DNA of 64,000 bases. Origin: Thalassobacillus cyri (lineage in GTDB: Bacteria; Bacillota; Bacilli; Bacillales; Halobacillaceae). The stretch lies in NCBI RefSeq assembly GCF_900107755.1, contig NZ_FNQR01000003.1:186001-250000 (forward strand), read 5' to 3'. Every line of letters starts with the position of its first letter. Position 1 is the stretch's first letter. This document shows positions 8,926 through 17,442 of the stretch, in pieces. The translations under genes and the position numbers were made by a program. The notes under the pieces are model-generated. The model was not told where the DNA came from. It searched no databases and saw only the letters and a list, made by a program, of their open reading frames with translations.

Positions 8926-9987
8926 TTGAATATATTATTAACTGGCTCCACCGGTTTTCTCGGAGGAAAAGTCATGAAAGAACTGATCCACGGGACAGGC
9001 CACCACTTATATATCCTCGCAAGAAATCGTAAAAAAGCAGAACAGTTGAAAGACAGCTTCACTACTGAAGAACAACACCGACTCCATTTGATAACCGGCG
9101 ACATCACACTTCCATCTTTCGGCATGGAAGATGAACTTATCAGCTCGCTCACTGGCAAAATTGATTGCTTCTACCATTCCGCGGCTCTGGTAAAATTTGA
9201 TGAATCTCTACGAGAGGAGTTATTTGCCATCAACTACGAGGGTACAAAGTATGCCCTGGAACTGGCTAAAAAACTCAGGGTGCGTAAATTCTTCTATGTA
9301 AGTACCGCCTATACCGTCGGAAAAAGGCACACAGGAGTCGAGGTTCTCTACCCGGAGGATGACAGCTACCATAACCCTTATGAAGAGAGTAAAGTAAAAG
9401 CTGAACACCTCGTGTTCAGCTATGGAGATGAAATGGATGTGTCCATTTTCCGGCCATCCATCATTGTGGGGGATTCAAAAACCGGGGAAGCGGATTCGGA
9501 GTTCACGCTTTACGGCTTTATGCGGGCATTGGATATTTTCAGACGTAGAATCGTACGTAAAAATGAGTCTGGAAATAATAGGGTTTACCGTGTGGTCGCC
9601 AACCCGATTGGCACGTCTAATTTTGTTCCAGTCGATTATGTAGCGGAAATATTAGCACTTGCTATAACGAAAGCAGAACCTTACGGAATTTATAATATTA
9701 CCAATCCAAACCCTCCGACCAACGCAGAAGTGCTCGATATGTTCCAGGACGCTTTGGGTTTCCACCGATTGACTACAGTAGACGACCATCATAATTATGA
9801 GCTTAGTCCAGAAGAAGAAAAATTGAATGAAATGATCGATACGTTTAAAGTTTATTTAGCTAGTGATATCACGTTTAAAGATGACAATACAAAAAAGTTG
9901 ATTAACGGCACCGATATCCATCATCTCCATATGTCACGAGAAATGCTGGAAATGATCATTCACGCCTATTTTACAACGGAAAGTTAG
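8926..9987 (+). CDS. Extended SDR, NAD-dependent epimerase/thioester-reductase-like
   Basis: A 353-residue extended short-chain dehydrogenase starting at TTG. The Rossmann motif GSTGFLGG is at residues 7-14, the N-terminal half follows the male-sterility/thioester-reductase pattern (ITGDITLP, then YHSAALVKFD), the catalytic pair is in the YEESKVKAE region (Tyr~145, Lys~149), and the STAYTVGKR segment supplies the serine. Such proteins reduce carrier-bound acyl groups or act on lipid-like substrates; the exact reaction cannot be read from sequence. It sits between paaK and the Liv importer but on the opposite strand, so a link to aromatic catabolism is only positional. Confidence 0.7.
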   Translation: MNILLTGSTGFLGGKVMKELIHGTGHHLYILARNRKKAEQLKDSFTTEEQHRLHLITGDITLPSFGMEDELISSLTGKIDCFYHSAALVKFDESLREELFAINYEGTKYALELAKKLRVRKFFYVSTAYTVGKRHTGVEVLYPEDDSYHNPYEESKVKAEHLVFSYGDEMDVSIFRPSIIVGDSKTGEADSEFTLYGFMRALDIFRRRIVRKNESGNNRVYRVVANPIGTSNFVPVDYVAEILALAITKAEPYGIYNITNPNPPTNAEVLDMFQDALGFHRLTTVDDHHNYELSPEEEKLNEMIDTFKVYLASDITFKDDNTKKLINGTDIHHLHMSREMLEMIIHAYFTTES

Positions 9988-9994
9988 TCACCAT

Positions 9995-10032
9995 AAAAGA
10001 GGCCGCCCTTACTATCAAAGGGGGCCTCTTTT
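9995..10032. terminator. Bidirectional terminator
   Basis: AAAAGAGGCCgCCCTT pairs with AAGGGgGGCCTCTTTT around ACTATCA. It serves the SDR gene on the plus strand and livF on the minus strand. Confidence 0.8.
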
Positions 10033-10043
10033 CTATTTTCCTA

Positions 10044-10739
10044 TCAGGAACTGAGAGAAAGATGCTTCTTTTGAATATCGCCATTGAATTCCTCTACAGC
10101 GCCTTCAAAGACAATCCTGCCTTTATTTAAAATATATATATAGTCAGCTATTTCTTTGGCCATCGCCAAGTTTTGCTCTACTAGCAGCATCGTAAGGCCT
10201 GCTTGTTTTAATTGCCTGATAATTTTACTTACTTCCTGCACCATCAATGGAGAAAGTCCTTCAGAAGGTTCATCAAGAAGGAGGAGTTTTGGGTTTGTCA
10301 ATAGCGCTCTTCCAATAGAAAGCATTTGCTGTTCTCCACCGCTCAAATTTCCACCCATTGAATGCTGGCGTTCTTCTATACGGGGAAATAATTTAAAAAC
10401 ATCATCATGCTTCCATCCATTTTCGGTATTCGTTTTTGTGGTAAGCAGGTTCTCTTTCACTGTCAAATTGGGGAATATCCTCCTGCCCTGAGGTACCAGG
10501 CCGACCCCTGACTTGGAGATGTGGTAACTTTTGGCTGTTACCATATTTCGTCCTGCGACCTCTATTGTACCTTCCCTTTTTGGAACCATTCCCATAATGG
10601 AATATATAGTAGTTGTTTTCCCCATCCCATTACGCCCTAAAATGGCACAGACCTGACCTTGTCCAACCTTCAAAGAAAGGTTATGCAACACGTGACTTTC
10701 TCCATAATAGGCATTCAAGTTTTTAATCTGTAGCATCAA
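10044..10739 (-). CDS. livF: Liv-type ABC importer ATPase LivF
   Basis: A 231-residue ATPase of the hydrophobic amino acid transporter (HAAT) family. Walker A is GRNGMGKTT, the signature LSGGEQQM, Walker B LLLLDEP with the catalytic glutamate, and the switch histidine is replaced in LLVEQN, as is usual for LivF. The start overlaps livG by four bases. With LivG it powers uptake through LivHM of the ligand bound by LivK. Because the operon sits between paaK and the paaA operon, the ligand is probably an aromatic acid such as phenylacetate or benzoate rather than a branched-chain amino acid (inference). Confidence 0.88.
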   Translation of the reverse strand: MMLQIKNLNAYYGESHVLHNLSLKVGQGQVCAILGRNGMGKTTTIYSIMGMVPKREGTIEVAGRNMVTAKSYHISKSGVGLVPQGRRIFPNLTVKENLLTTKTNTENGWKHDDVFKLFPRIEERQHSMGGNLSGGEQQMLSIGRALLTNPKLLLLDEPSEGLSPLMVQEVSKIIRQLKQAGLTMLLVEQNLAMAKEIADYIYILNKGRIVFEGAVEEFNGDIQKKHLSLSS

Positions 10740-11500
10740 ACCACCCTCGCTTTCCCCATATATATTTCGTTGACTTGCTGATTGTCACGTATAGCCTCAG
10801 GCGTGTCATCGGCCAGCACATGCCCATTGTATAAAACCAGCATCCGGTCAGATAAACCGAAAATCACATCCAAGTCATGTTCAATAATCATCAAGGTCAA
10901 GGCCTCCGGAAGGTTTTTAAGTAGTTCGACAATATAGTCCGTTTCTGATTGTGACATGCCGGCTGTTGGTTCATCCAATAAAAGCACCGATGGATCTGTA
11001 GCTACTCCAAGCATGATTTCAATTTGCCTTTGCTCTCCATAAGAGAGGTTTTCGACTTTCGTATTTCTTCGCCCATGAAGTCCCCAGGTTTCCAACAATG
11101 CTTCAGCTTCTTCATAAAGAGCTCGATAGGATCGGTTATTTCGTACTTTGAACCAGGTACTCTTTATTCCATGCTTCCGTTGAAGTACCAATAATAGATT
11201 CTCGAATATCGATAACTTTTCCAGCAGATTATTCTTTTGGAAGGTTCTGGCGATTCCTCGCCTTGTCCGCTTGTAATTAGGCTCGTTTGTGATGTGTTTT
11301 CCATGGAAAGCTATGGTACCTTGCGTCGGAGTAAGATCGCCGGTCAACAGGTTGAAAAAAGTGGTTTTACCAGCTCCATTCGGTCCGATGATGCCTATAC
11401 GCTCTCCTCGGGAGACATCAAAGGATACTTCTTTTAGAATTTCAAGACCACCAAACCGTTTATTGATAGCGTTCACCTCTAATATAGTTTCCTCATACAT
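10736..11500 (-). CDS. livG: Liv-type ABC importer ATPase LivG
   Basis: A 254-residue ATPase with Walker A GPNGAGKTTFFN, the family motif ARTFQKNNLLEKLSIFENL, signature LSYGEQRQIEI, Walker B LLLDEPTAGMS and switch histidine IEHDLDV. It is the larger of the two ATPases expected in an HAAT importer and is followed by livF with a four-base overlap. Sixteen bases separate it from livM. The combination of one LivG and one LivF argues for a heterodimeric motor under LivH/LivM. Confidence 0.9.
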   Translation of the reverse strand: MYEETILEVNAINKRFGGLEILKEVSFDVSRGERIGIIGPNGAGKTTFFNLLTGDLTPTQGTIAFHGKHITNEPNYKRTRRGIARTFQKNNLLEKLSIFENLLLVLQRKHGIKSTWFKVRNNRSYRALYEEAEALLETWGLHGRRNTKVENLSYGEQRQIEIMLGVATDPSVLLLDEPTAGMSQSETDYIVELLKNLPEALTLMIIEHDLDVIFGLSDRMLVLYNGHVLADDTPEAIRDNQQVNEIYMGKARVV

Positions 11501-11516
11501 CTATTTTCTCGCCCTC

Positions 11517-12494
11517 CTATGAAACTTTTTCATTACTTATGTTTTTAACTTTGGGACGTACTGTATGGTTTTGTATACCTTTAAAAATATCTTTGCTAAT
11601 CCCGTATATCCCTGATGGAAAAAAGATGACAAATATAATGAACACTGCTCCCAGAATCATCATCCACATGTTTGTATAAGTAGAAACGATTGTTTCAAGT
11701 AGGACTATCAATGCAGCCCCAAGAACCGGTCCAAGCATCGTTCCGGCACCACCGATCAATACCATGATCAGTACAGTCCCTGACATCGTCCAATAAATAT
11801 CACTTGGTGCTATGAACCCGTTGAAATACGTATATAAAGCACCTGCCACTCCGCCAAAAATACCAGAGATGACGAAGGCTGCATATTTATAGATATTTGT
11901 GTGATAACCCATTGATTTTAATCGCTTTTCATTTTCCTTGATACCGACCAATACTTTCCCAAAAGGGGATTCAGTTATGATGCCAAGAATCGCATACACA
12001 ACCAGGAATAACGAGGCTACCACATAAAATACCCAGACAGTATTTGATAGCTCCCATCCAAACAAAATCGGGTTAGGGATACCAGATAACCCGTTCGATC
12101 CGCCTGTCCATCCAGTAGACTGATAGACAAATGAATATACCATTTGGGAAAATGCCAGGGTCAGCATCAGAAAATAGAACCCGCTTACTTTCAAACAAAA
12201 GAGACCGATGATACAGGCAAGAATGACAGAGAGTAAAACCGCTCCCCCTAACGTGAAAAGTAAGTTTGCCGATATATTTTGTGCAATGATGCCAGCCGTG
12301 TAAGCCCCTGCACCAAAAAAGGCTGCATGACCAAGGGAAACCAAACCTGTATAACCCACAATGACATTTAAACTAAGGGCAAAAATTCCAAATATAAGAA
12401 TTTCAGTCAGCAGGTTGATATGAAAAGAAGTTAAAATAAAAGGTGAAGCAGCGAACAACAGAAGAGCGGTTGAAAATTTTAAGTATATTTTCAT
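11517..12494 (-). CDS. livM: Liv-type ABC importer permease LivM
   Basis: A 325-residue polytopic membrane protein with about nine hydrophobic segments and the HAAT permease motif LSLNVIVGYTGLVSLGHAAFFGAGAYTAGI (written in two parts: LSLNVIVGYTGLVSLG and HAAFFGAGAYTAGI). The C-terminal cytoplasmic tail is charged. The ATG shares one base with the livH stop (TAATG), so translation is coupled. It forms the pore together with LivH. Confidence 0.88.
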   Translation of the reverse strand: MKIYLKFSTALLLFAASPFILTSFHINLLTEILIFGIFALSLNVIVGYTGLVSLGHAAFFGAGAYTAGIIAQNISANLLFTLGGAVLLSVILACIIGLFCLKVSGFYFLMLTLAFSQMVYSFVYQSTGWTGGSNGLSGIPNPILFGWELSNTVWVFYVVASLFLVVYAILGIITESPFGKVLVGIKENEKRLKSMGYHTNIYKYAAFVISGIFGGVAGALYTYFNGFIAPSDIYWTMSGTVLIMVLIGGAGTMLGPVLGAALIVLLETIVSTYTNMWMMILGAVFIIFVIFFPSGIYGISKDIFKGIQNHTVRPKVKNISNEKVS

Positions 12495-13366
12495 TATCCT
12501 TCAGCCACCTGCTTCCCTAATAGGCCATTTGGGCGCCACACGAGAATAATGGCCATCAGTGTGAAAACGAGGAACATACTCAACTCGGGGACCAGATAAC
12601 GGCCGAATGTCTCAAGTACTCCAACCAGAATACTTGCAGTAAACGTTCCTGCAATGGAACCAAGCCCGCCGATGACAAGCACGACCAAAGCAAGAATAAG
12701 CGTTTGGAACTCCATATCTGGATATAGCCCAAGAATTGGAGCAGCGACCACGCCGCCAAAACCGGCAAGTATACCACCGAGTACAAAAACAGAGGTGAAT
12801 ACCAAACTGATATTAACGCCTAATGCTCCAATCATTTCACGATCGCTTAATCCGGCCCTGATGATAGCACCCCATCTAGTTTTATTTTGTACCCACCAAA
12901 TCCCCACAGCAATCACTATCCCCACAGCAATGATCACCAGCCTGTAAAGCGGGAATAATTGACCAGCAATGGAAACCGATCCTGCCAATGATTCCGGGAC
13001 ACGAATGGAAAGGACATTCGTTCCCCAGATTATCTTAGCGATGTCATGAAATACATAAGCAACTCCCAGAGTCAAAAGAACTTGCGACAAGTGCCCTAAT
13101 TTATACGTATAGTGCAGTAATGTCCTTTCCATGATCAAGGCTATAAAAGCTACGACAAGCGGCGCTGTCAAGAGTGCCAGCCAAAAACTTTGTGTGTACG
13201 TGGCTGTTACTGAATAACCGACATAGCCTCCAATCATGTATAGAGATCCATGTGCTAAATTAAGAACTCCTAAAATTCCGAATACAAGAGCTAAGCCACA
13301 TGTAATAACAAACAGCAACATTCCATAAGACAGTCCATTGACCATCTGAGCAATGAGAATATCTAT
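12494..13366 (-). CDS. livH: Liv-type ABC importer permease LivH, apparent AUA start
   Basis: A HAAT permease of 290 residues if counted from the homology-favoured start, with about eight membrane segments and the motif GLALVFGILGVLNLAHGSLYMIGGYVG (seen in parts GLALVFGILGVLNLAHG and SLYMIGGYVG). Homologues begin MDILI-Q-NGL; here the matching codons are ATA-GAT-ATT-CTC-ATT. The only good ribosome site, GGAGG, ends eight bases before that ATA, whereas the in-frame GTG at 13372 overlaps the ribosome site and the ATG at 13417 lies inside the end of livK with no ribosome site. I therefore give 13366 as the start; 13372 and 13417 remain possible. Confidence 0.85.
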   Translation of the reverse strand: MDILIAQMVNGLSYGMLLFVITCGLALVFGILGVLNLAHGSLYMIGGYVGYSVTATYTQSFWLALLTAPLVVAFIALIMERTLLHYTYKLGHLSQVLLTLGVAYVFHDIAKIIWGTNVLSIRVPESLAGSVSIAGQLFPLYRLVIIAVGIVIAVGIWWVQNKTRWGAIIRAGLSDREMIGALGVNISLVFTSVFVLGGILAGFGGVVAAPILGLYPDMEFQTLILALVVLVIGGLGSIAGTFTASILVGVLETFGRYLVPELSMFLVFTLMAIILVWRPNGLLGKQVAEG

Positions 13367-13394
13367 TTTGTCCACCTCCAACGTTGTTGATTGA

Positions 13395-14606
13395 TTATTT
13401 TCCAGGGTCCTGTACATTTTCTATTTGATCGATCATGCTATTTTCTGTACGTCCTTCTTCTTGTATTGTCTCAAGGATATACATATCCTGTATGACATGA
13501 TGGGTATTCTGATCAAAAGCGAACGGTCCCCGAGGACTATCGAACTCTACAGCCGCCATCGCCTTTACTATTTCCTCTGGATCTGATACATCTCCATCCA
13601 GTGCTTCGATCGTTTCTACTAATATCCGAGCGGCATCATACCCTTCCAAAGACTCGATGGTCGGCCGTCTGTCGTAGGCTTCCTCATAGGCTTCTGTGAA
13701 TTTACCATTTTCTTCGTTCTCCAGATTGTAATCCCAGAAACTTGCTGCATGGACTCCTTCTGCTGCATTTCCGATGGATTCTCTTAAATCTTCAGAAACA
13801 AGCCACCCCGAACCCAATAGTTGAAACTTATCTTTCAGTCCATACTCTTCGTATTGTTGAACGAAACGCACTGCATCACTGCCTGCAAAGAAAGCATAGA
13901 CACCATCTGCGTCGGAATCACGTATAGTAGTCAAGTAAGAAGCATAATCATTGTTTCCAAGTGGTGGATACACTTGACCGACTACCTCTCCTCCCGCCTC
14001 TTTATACGATTCCATAAAAGCAGCAGAGACCTCTCTTCCGAAAGCGTAATCGGCAGCAGCTACATAGATGCGGTCACCGATATTTTCATAAGCCCATTTC
14101 CCCATGGAATTGCCGATTTGCCAGGAAGAAAAAGAGGAGCGCCATATATAATCGCTTTTCTGTTCCCTCGTCAAATCATTCCCTCCAGCATGGGAGGTTA
14201 AGTAAGGCAGCTTATTCGTAACTATTTCGTCACGGATTGCGTAGGCGACAGCTGTACTTACGGCCCCAGTCAAGATGTCGATATCATCCTGGTCGATCAG
14301 TTTTCTCGTCCGCTTCAACGCCTCCTGAGGGTCTGCCCCTGTATCTTCTTCAATCATCTCAATTCTTTTGCCACCAGCTTCCCAGTCGACACTTTCAAAG
14401 TACAGTTTCATTCCATCTGACAGATCTTTTCCAAGGGAAGCATAGACCCCGGAAAACGGTAGAATTGCTCCAATTTTGACCTTGTCTTCTGAAGCATCAG
14501 CTTCTCCTCCCGAACCCCCTGACTGTTGAATTGCACTATTCCCACAGGCAGATAACACAAGTACAAACAGGATGGTACAAATGAACCCTATCTTAGTGAT
14601 TTTCAT
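13395..14606 (-). CDS. livK: Liv-type substrate-binding lipoprotein LivK
   Basis: A 403-residue periplasmic-binding-type lipoprotein. The signal sequence MKITKIGFICTILFVLVL is followed by the lipobox LSAC (Cys21), a flexible Gly/Ser/Glu-rich linker, and a type I binding fold beginning KIGAILPFSGVYASLGKD. It captures the ligand outside the membrane and delivers it to LivHM. Its length and linker are typical of the HAAT family; aromatic-acid binding proteins such as HbaE/PhgB-like proteins are in this family, which fits the neighbourhood, but ligand identity cannot be read from sequence. Confidence 0.87.
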   Translation of the reverse strand: MKITKIGFICTILFVLVLSACGNSAIQQSGGSGGEADASEDKVKIGAILPFSGVYASLGKDLSDGMKLYFESVDWEAGGKRIEMIEEDTGADPQEALKRTRKLIDQDDIDILTGAVSTAVAYAIRDEIVTNKLPYLTSHAGGNDLTREQKSDYIWRSSFSSWQIGNSMGKWAYENIGDRIYVAAADYAFGREVSAAFMESYKEAGGEVVGQVYPPLGNNDYASYLTTIRDSDADGVYAFFAGSDAVRFVQQYEEYGLKDKFQLLGSGWLVSEDLRESIGNAAEGVHAASFWDYNLENEENGKFTEAYEEAYDRRPTIESLEGYDAARILVETIEALDGDVSDPEEIVKAMAAVEFDSPRGPFAFDQNTHHVIQDMYILETIQEEGRTENSMIDQIENVQDPGK

Positions 14607-14659
14607 GTTTTTCCCCCTCGCAAGTTTTTTAATGTGACTAAGTTAGAAACCGCTTTCAA
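14603..14659 (-). CDS. Candidate 18-residue leader peptide of livK
   Basis: A TTG-started frame MKAVSNLVTLKNLRGGKT lies in the short leader of livK. It has its own GGAGG eight bases upstream and its TGA overlaps the livK ATG (ATGA). This could couple livK translation to that of the leader. It may also be chance; no homologue is known to me. Confidence 0.35.
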   Translation of the reverse strand: MKAVSNLVTLKNLRGGKT

Positions 14660-14693
14660 AAAACTGTCCTCCTCTTTTTTTATTGGTAGTTTT

Positions 14694-14740
14694 ATAGTAT
14701 CCTAATATTCTGAAAATTACAATGCTTTTTGTACTTTCGT
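14694..14740 (-). promoter_or_regulatory. livKHMGF promoter
   Basis: Minus-strand -35 TTGTAA (14717-14722), 17-base spacer and -10 TACTAT (14694-14699). The sequence ACGAAAG-N9-CATTGT (14719-14740) overlaps the -35 box and is a partial match to the ACGAAAR-N9-CATAAT element of the paaA promoter. Confidence 0.55.
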
Positions 14741-14767
14741 CATTAAAACATTATGAAATATTTCTAT

Positions 14768-14810
14768 TATTTGATGTTATAGCTACTTAACTACTTAATA
14801 ACATCAAATA
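14768..14810. repeat. 13-bp perfect inverted repeat upstream of livK
   Basis: TATTTGATGTTAT (14768-14780) and ATAACATCAAATA (14798-14810) are exact reverse complements separated by 17 bases, which hold the direct repeat CTACTTAA. It lies upstream of the livK promoter and could be an operator or looped structure. Confidence 0.6.
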
Positions 14811-14859
14811 AACAAACGTTATTTTAACTTTCGTTTTTATTTCATAATTAAACATCATA

Positions 14860-14888
14860 AAAAGAAAGGGCCCAATCGAGCCCCTCTC
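14860..14888 (-). terminator. Terminator of the long paaA operon
   Basis: On the minus strand AGGGgC pairs with GcCCCT-like GGGCCCT around TCGATTG and is followed by TTTCTTTTT. It lies 45 bases after the last gene of the operon. Confidence 0.6.
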
Positions 14889-14932
14889 TATTTAGGTATC
14901 AGCATTAAAAATAAGTGAGTTATCTTTTATTA

Positions 14933-16507
14933 CTATGGTTGTCTCAATTTGAATCGCTGGATTTTCCCGGTAGTTGTCTTAGGTAAATCTGTAATGAATT
15001 GGATTTTTCTGGGATATTTATACGGAGCCAATTTCTGTTTGACAAATTGCTTAAGTTCTTCACACAAATCATCGCAGGCTTCTCCGCTATCAACCAGTAC
15101 AATGTTAGCTTTTGGATAAAGAAGACCATCTTGATCCTTCTCACCTACAACAGCAACTTCCAGTACGGATTGATGCTCCAGCAAAGTTGATTCGATTTCA
15201 ACTGGAGAGACCCAAATACCTCCGACTTTCAGCATGTCATCTGAACGTCCGCAATACCAGAAACATCCCTCTTCATCTTCATAATACTTATCTCCGGTAA
15301 ACATCCATTCGCCTCGGAATTTATGGTAGTTCTCCTCAAGGTTGTTCCAATAAGCAGTAGCTATACTGTCTCCCTTGATGACCAGATCACCAATTTCATT
15401 CTTTTCGACTTCTTTCCCTTCTTCATCGACAATTTTCGCCTGATAGCCAGGGACAATCCGACCTGTACTTCCCGGCTGCACTTCTCCGCTTCGGTTAGAT
15501 AAAAAAATATGCAATGCTTCCGTCGATCCGATGCCGTCGAGGATGTCGATGCCGAACAAATCTTTCCACTTTTCAATATACGAAGCCGGGAGTGCTTCAC
15601 CCGCTGACACACAAACCCTTACTGACGAAAGATCAGGTAACCGACCTGTCTTTTTCACGTAATTTATCATCGCCCCGTATAAGGTCGGGACTCCAAAGAA
15701 AATAGTTGGGCGTTGTTCTTCGAGAACCTTAAATACATTTTCCGGGGTCGGCTTGTCCTTCAACATGATCGATGTTGCACCTGCACCAAATGGAAAGTAC
15801 AGTCCATTCCCTAGTCCATAAGCAAAGTAAAGCTTGGAAGCTGAAAATGTCCGGTCCGTTTCACGAATATTTAGAATATTTGAGGCATAATTTTTGAAAG
15901 CTGCTTCCATACTTCCCTGTCTGTGGATAACACCTTTCGGTTTTCCTGTACTACCAGAGCTGTACAACCAAAAAGCCGTATCTTCTGAAGATGTATAGGC
16001 TGTTTCTAACTCTGGGGATCGATTATTTATAAATTCATAAAAATCAATTTCTTCCGTATAAGGGGTCTCATCTGATAAAACAATGACATGCTTCAAGAAA
16101 AGAAAACGCGATTTATATTCTTTTATTTCTTCCCAAATATCTTTGTGAACGACAAAAACTTTAGCCCGGCTGTGATTAAGGAAATATTCATAATCCTGGG
16201 GTTGTATTTTATTATTAACCGGTATCGGTACGGCTCCTATTTTCAAAGCACCAAAAAACGAAGCGACAAACTCTGGGCAATCCGCTGTGGATATTAAGAT
16301 ACGATTTTCAATTTCGACATGAATTGACTTCAAAGCATTCCCGAACTGATTCATAAGGCTCTGTACCTGCTGATACGTAAGCTCTTCATCCCCGCAAATA
16401 ATAGCTGTTTTATTATGATTTCCATTCTTCACATTTCTATCTACAAAGTGTACTGCAGCATTATAGTGTTTCTCCAAACCCCGGAGCTGTTCTATAGATT
16501 CAATCAT
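14933..16507 (-). CDS. Benzoate-CoA ligase family protein
   Basis: A 524-residue ANL ligase. The P-loop is AFWLYSSGSTGKPKGVIH, and the segments SKLYFAYGLGNGLYFPF, DGIGSTEALHIFLSN and the short C-terminal TGKIQRFKLRQ are hallmarks of the benzoate/2-hydroxybenzoate-CoA ligase subgroup. It makes benzoyl-CoA or a substituted analogue. ATG at 16507 is preceded by GGGAGG; an in-frame ATG at 16543 would add 12 residues without a ribosome site. Last gene of the paaA operon. No benzoyl-CoA epoxidase (box) genes are in the window, so either the product is used elsewhere or the enzyme acts on another aromatic acid. Confidence 0.8.
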   Translation of the reverse strand: MIESIEQLRGLEKHYNAAVHFVDRNVKNGNHNKTAIICGDEELTYQQVQSLMNQFGNALKSIHVEIENRILISTADCPEFVASFFGALKIGAVPIPVNNKIQPQDYEYFLNHSRAKVFVVHKDIWEEIKEYKSRFLFLKHVIVLSDETPYTEEIDFYEFINNRSPELETAYTSSEDTAFWLYSSGSTGKPKGVIHRQGSMEAAFKNYASNILNIRETDRTFSASKLYFAYGLGNGLYFPFGAGATSIMLKDKPTPENVFKVLEEQRPTIFFGVPTLYGAMINYVKKTGRLPDLSSVRVCVSAGEALPASYIEKWKDLFGIDILDGIGSTEALHIFLSNRSGEVQPGSTGRIVPGYQAKIVDEEGKEVEKNEIGDLVIKGDSIATAYWNNLEENYHKFRGEWMFTGDKYYEDEEGCFWYCGRSDDMLKVGGIWVSPVEIESTLLEHQSVLEVAVVGEKDQDGLLYPKANIVLVDSGEACDDLCEELKQFVKQKLAPYKYPRKIQFITDLPKTTTGKIQRFKLRQP

Positions 16508-16605
16508 CGTTAGCCTCCCATCTATATTTGAAAACGCATTCAAACAATAGCTTTAGAAAGAGCTAAGGCAGATTTATCGCCTTAACTCTTTCTGTGGCAA
16601 TCAGC

Positions 16606-17406
16606 TTACTTACCGCTCCAGTTCGGCTCACGTTTTTCTAAGAAAGAACTGAGTCCTTCCTGGGCATCTTCAGAACGGAATAACAAGTTCTGTAATTCCC
16701 CTTCATAACGGATCGCTGCGTTGAGTGGCATCTCCTTGCCGTTCATGATGGAAAGCTTGATATTGGATGCAGCATATGTCGCGTTACTTGCAATATTCTC
16801 AGCATACTCTAGTGTCTTTTGACGGATTTCTTCTTGAGGATACACTTTATCGACAAGGTTGATGTCAAATGCTTCCTGTGGAGATACAGTTTCGCCGGTT
16901 ATATTCATATCCAATGCTTTCGAGTGCCCGACCTGGCGAAGCAGACGCTGAGTTCCGCCAGTACCAGCAAGGACGCCAAGGCTGATTTCCGGAAGTCCGA
17001 TTTTACCGGCTTGATCGCCCATGAATCGGAGATCGCAGGCAAGTGCCATTTCCAAACCGCCGCCGACGGTATGGCCTTCCAGGCAGGCAATCCAGATTTG
17101 CGGAGAACGTGCAATTTTATCTAACGTCTCGTTACAGAACAGGCAAAATTGTGTTTTGAATTTCGGATCCGCTGACTTCAGAAAGCTTACATCTGCACCA
17201 GCCGAGAAAAATTTCGGCATGTCGCTCATCAATACCGCTACCTTAATGTCCTGATCAAAACGAATATCGTCTATCGCCGCATTGAACTCTCGGTAATAAT
17301 CCAGGTCATAAGAGTTGGATTTGTTTACGTGGATGTGTACCTCTGCAATTCCATTCTGCTTTTTCACCGTCAAATTCTTTTTTTCTGTCAATGTTTCTGT
17401 ACTCAT
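16606..17406 (-). CDS. Enoyl-CoA hydratase/isomerase, copy 1
   Basis: A 266-residue crotonase-fold protein. The oxyanion-hole region FFSAGADVSFLK and both hydratase glutamates, Glu119 (VGGGLEMAL) and Glu140 (GLPEISLG), are present, so it should add water to an enoyl-CoA or open a ring by hydration. A near-identical copy lies at 29767-30561. It is placed directly after the aldehyde dehydrogenase gene; the pair could replace the two domains of the fused PaaZ (ring-opening hydrolase plus aldehyde dehydrogenase), which is inference. A CxxC (CLFC) near residue 88 is unusual for crotonases. AAGGAGG precedes the ATG. Confidence 0.82.
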   Translation of the reverse strand: MSTETLTEKKNLTVKKQNGIAEVHIHVNKSNSYDLDYYREFNAAIDDIRFDQDIKVAVLMSDMPKFFSAGADVSFLKSADPKFKTQFCLFCNETLDKIARSPQIWIACLEGHTVGGGLEMALACDLRFMGDQAGKIGLPEISLGVLAGTGGTQRLLRQVGHSKALDMNITGETVSPQEAFDINLVDKVYPQEEIRQKTLEYAENIASNATYAASNIKLSIMNGKEMPLNAAIRYEGELQNLLFRSEDAQEGLSSFLEKREPNWSGK

Positions 17407-17442
17407 GATAATCCTCCTTGTAATTTAAATCTTTTATATTCT

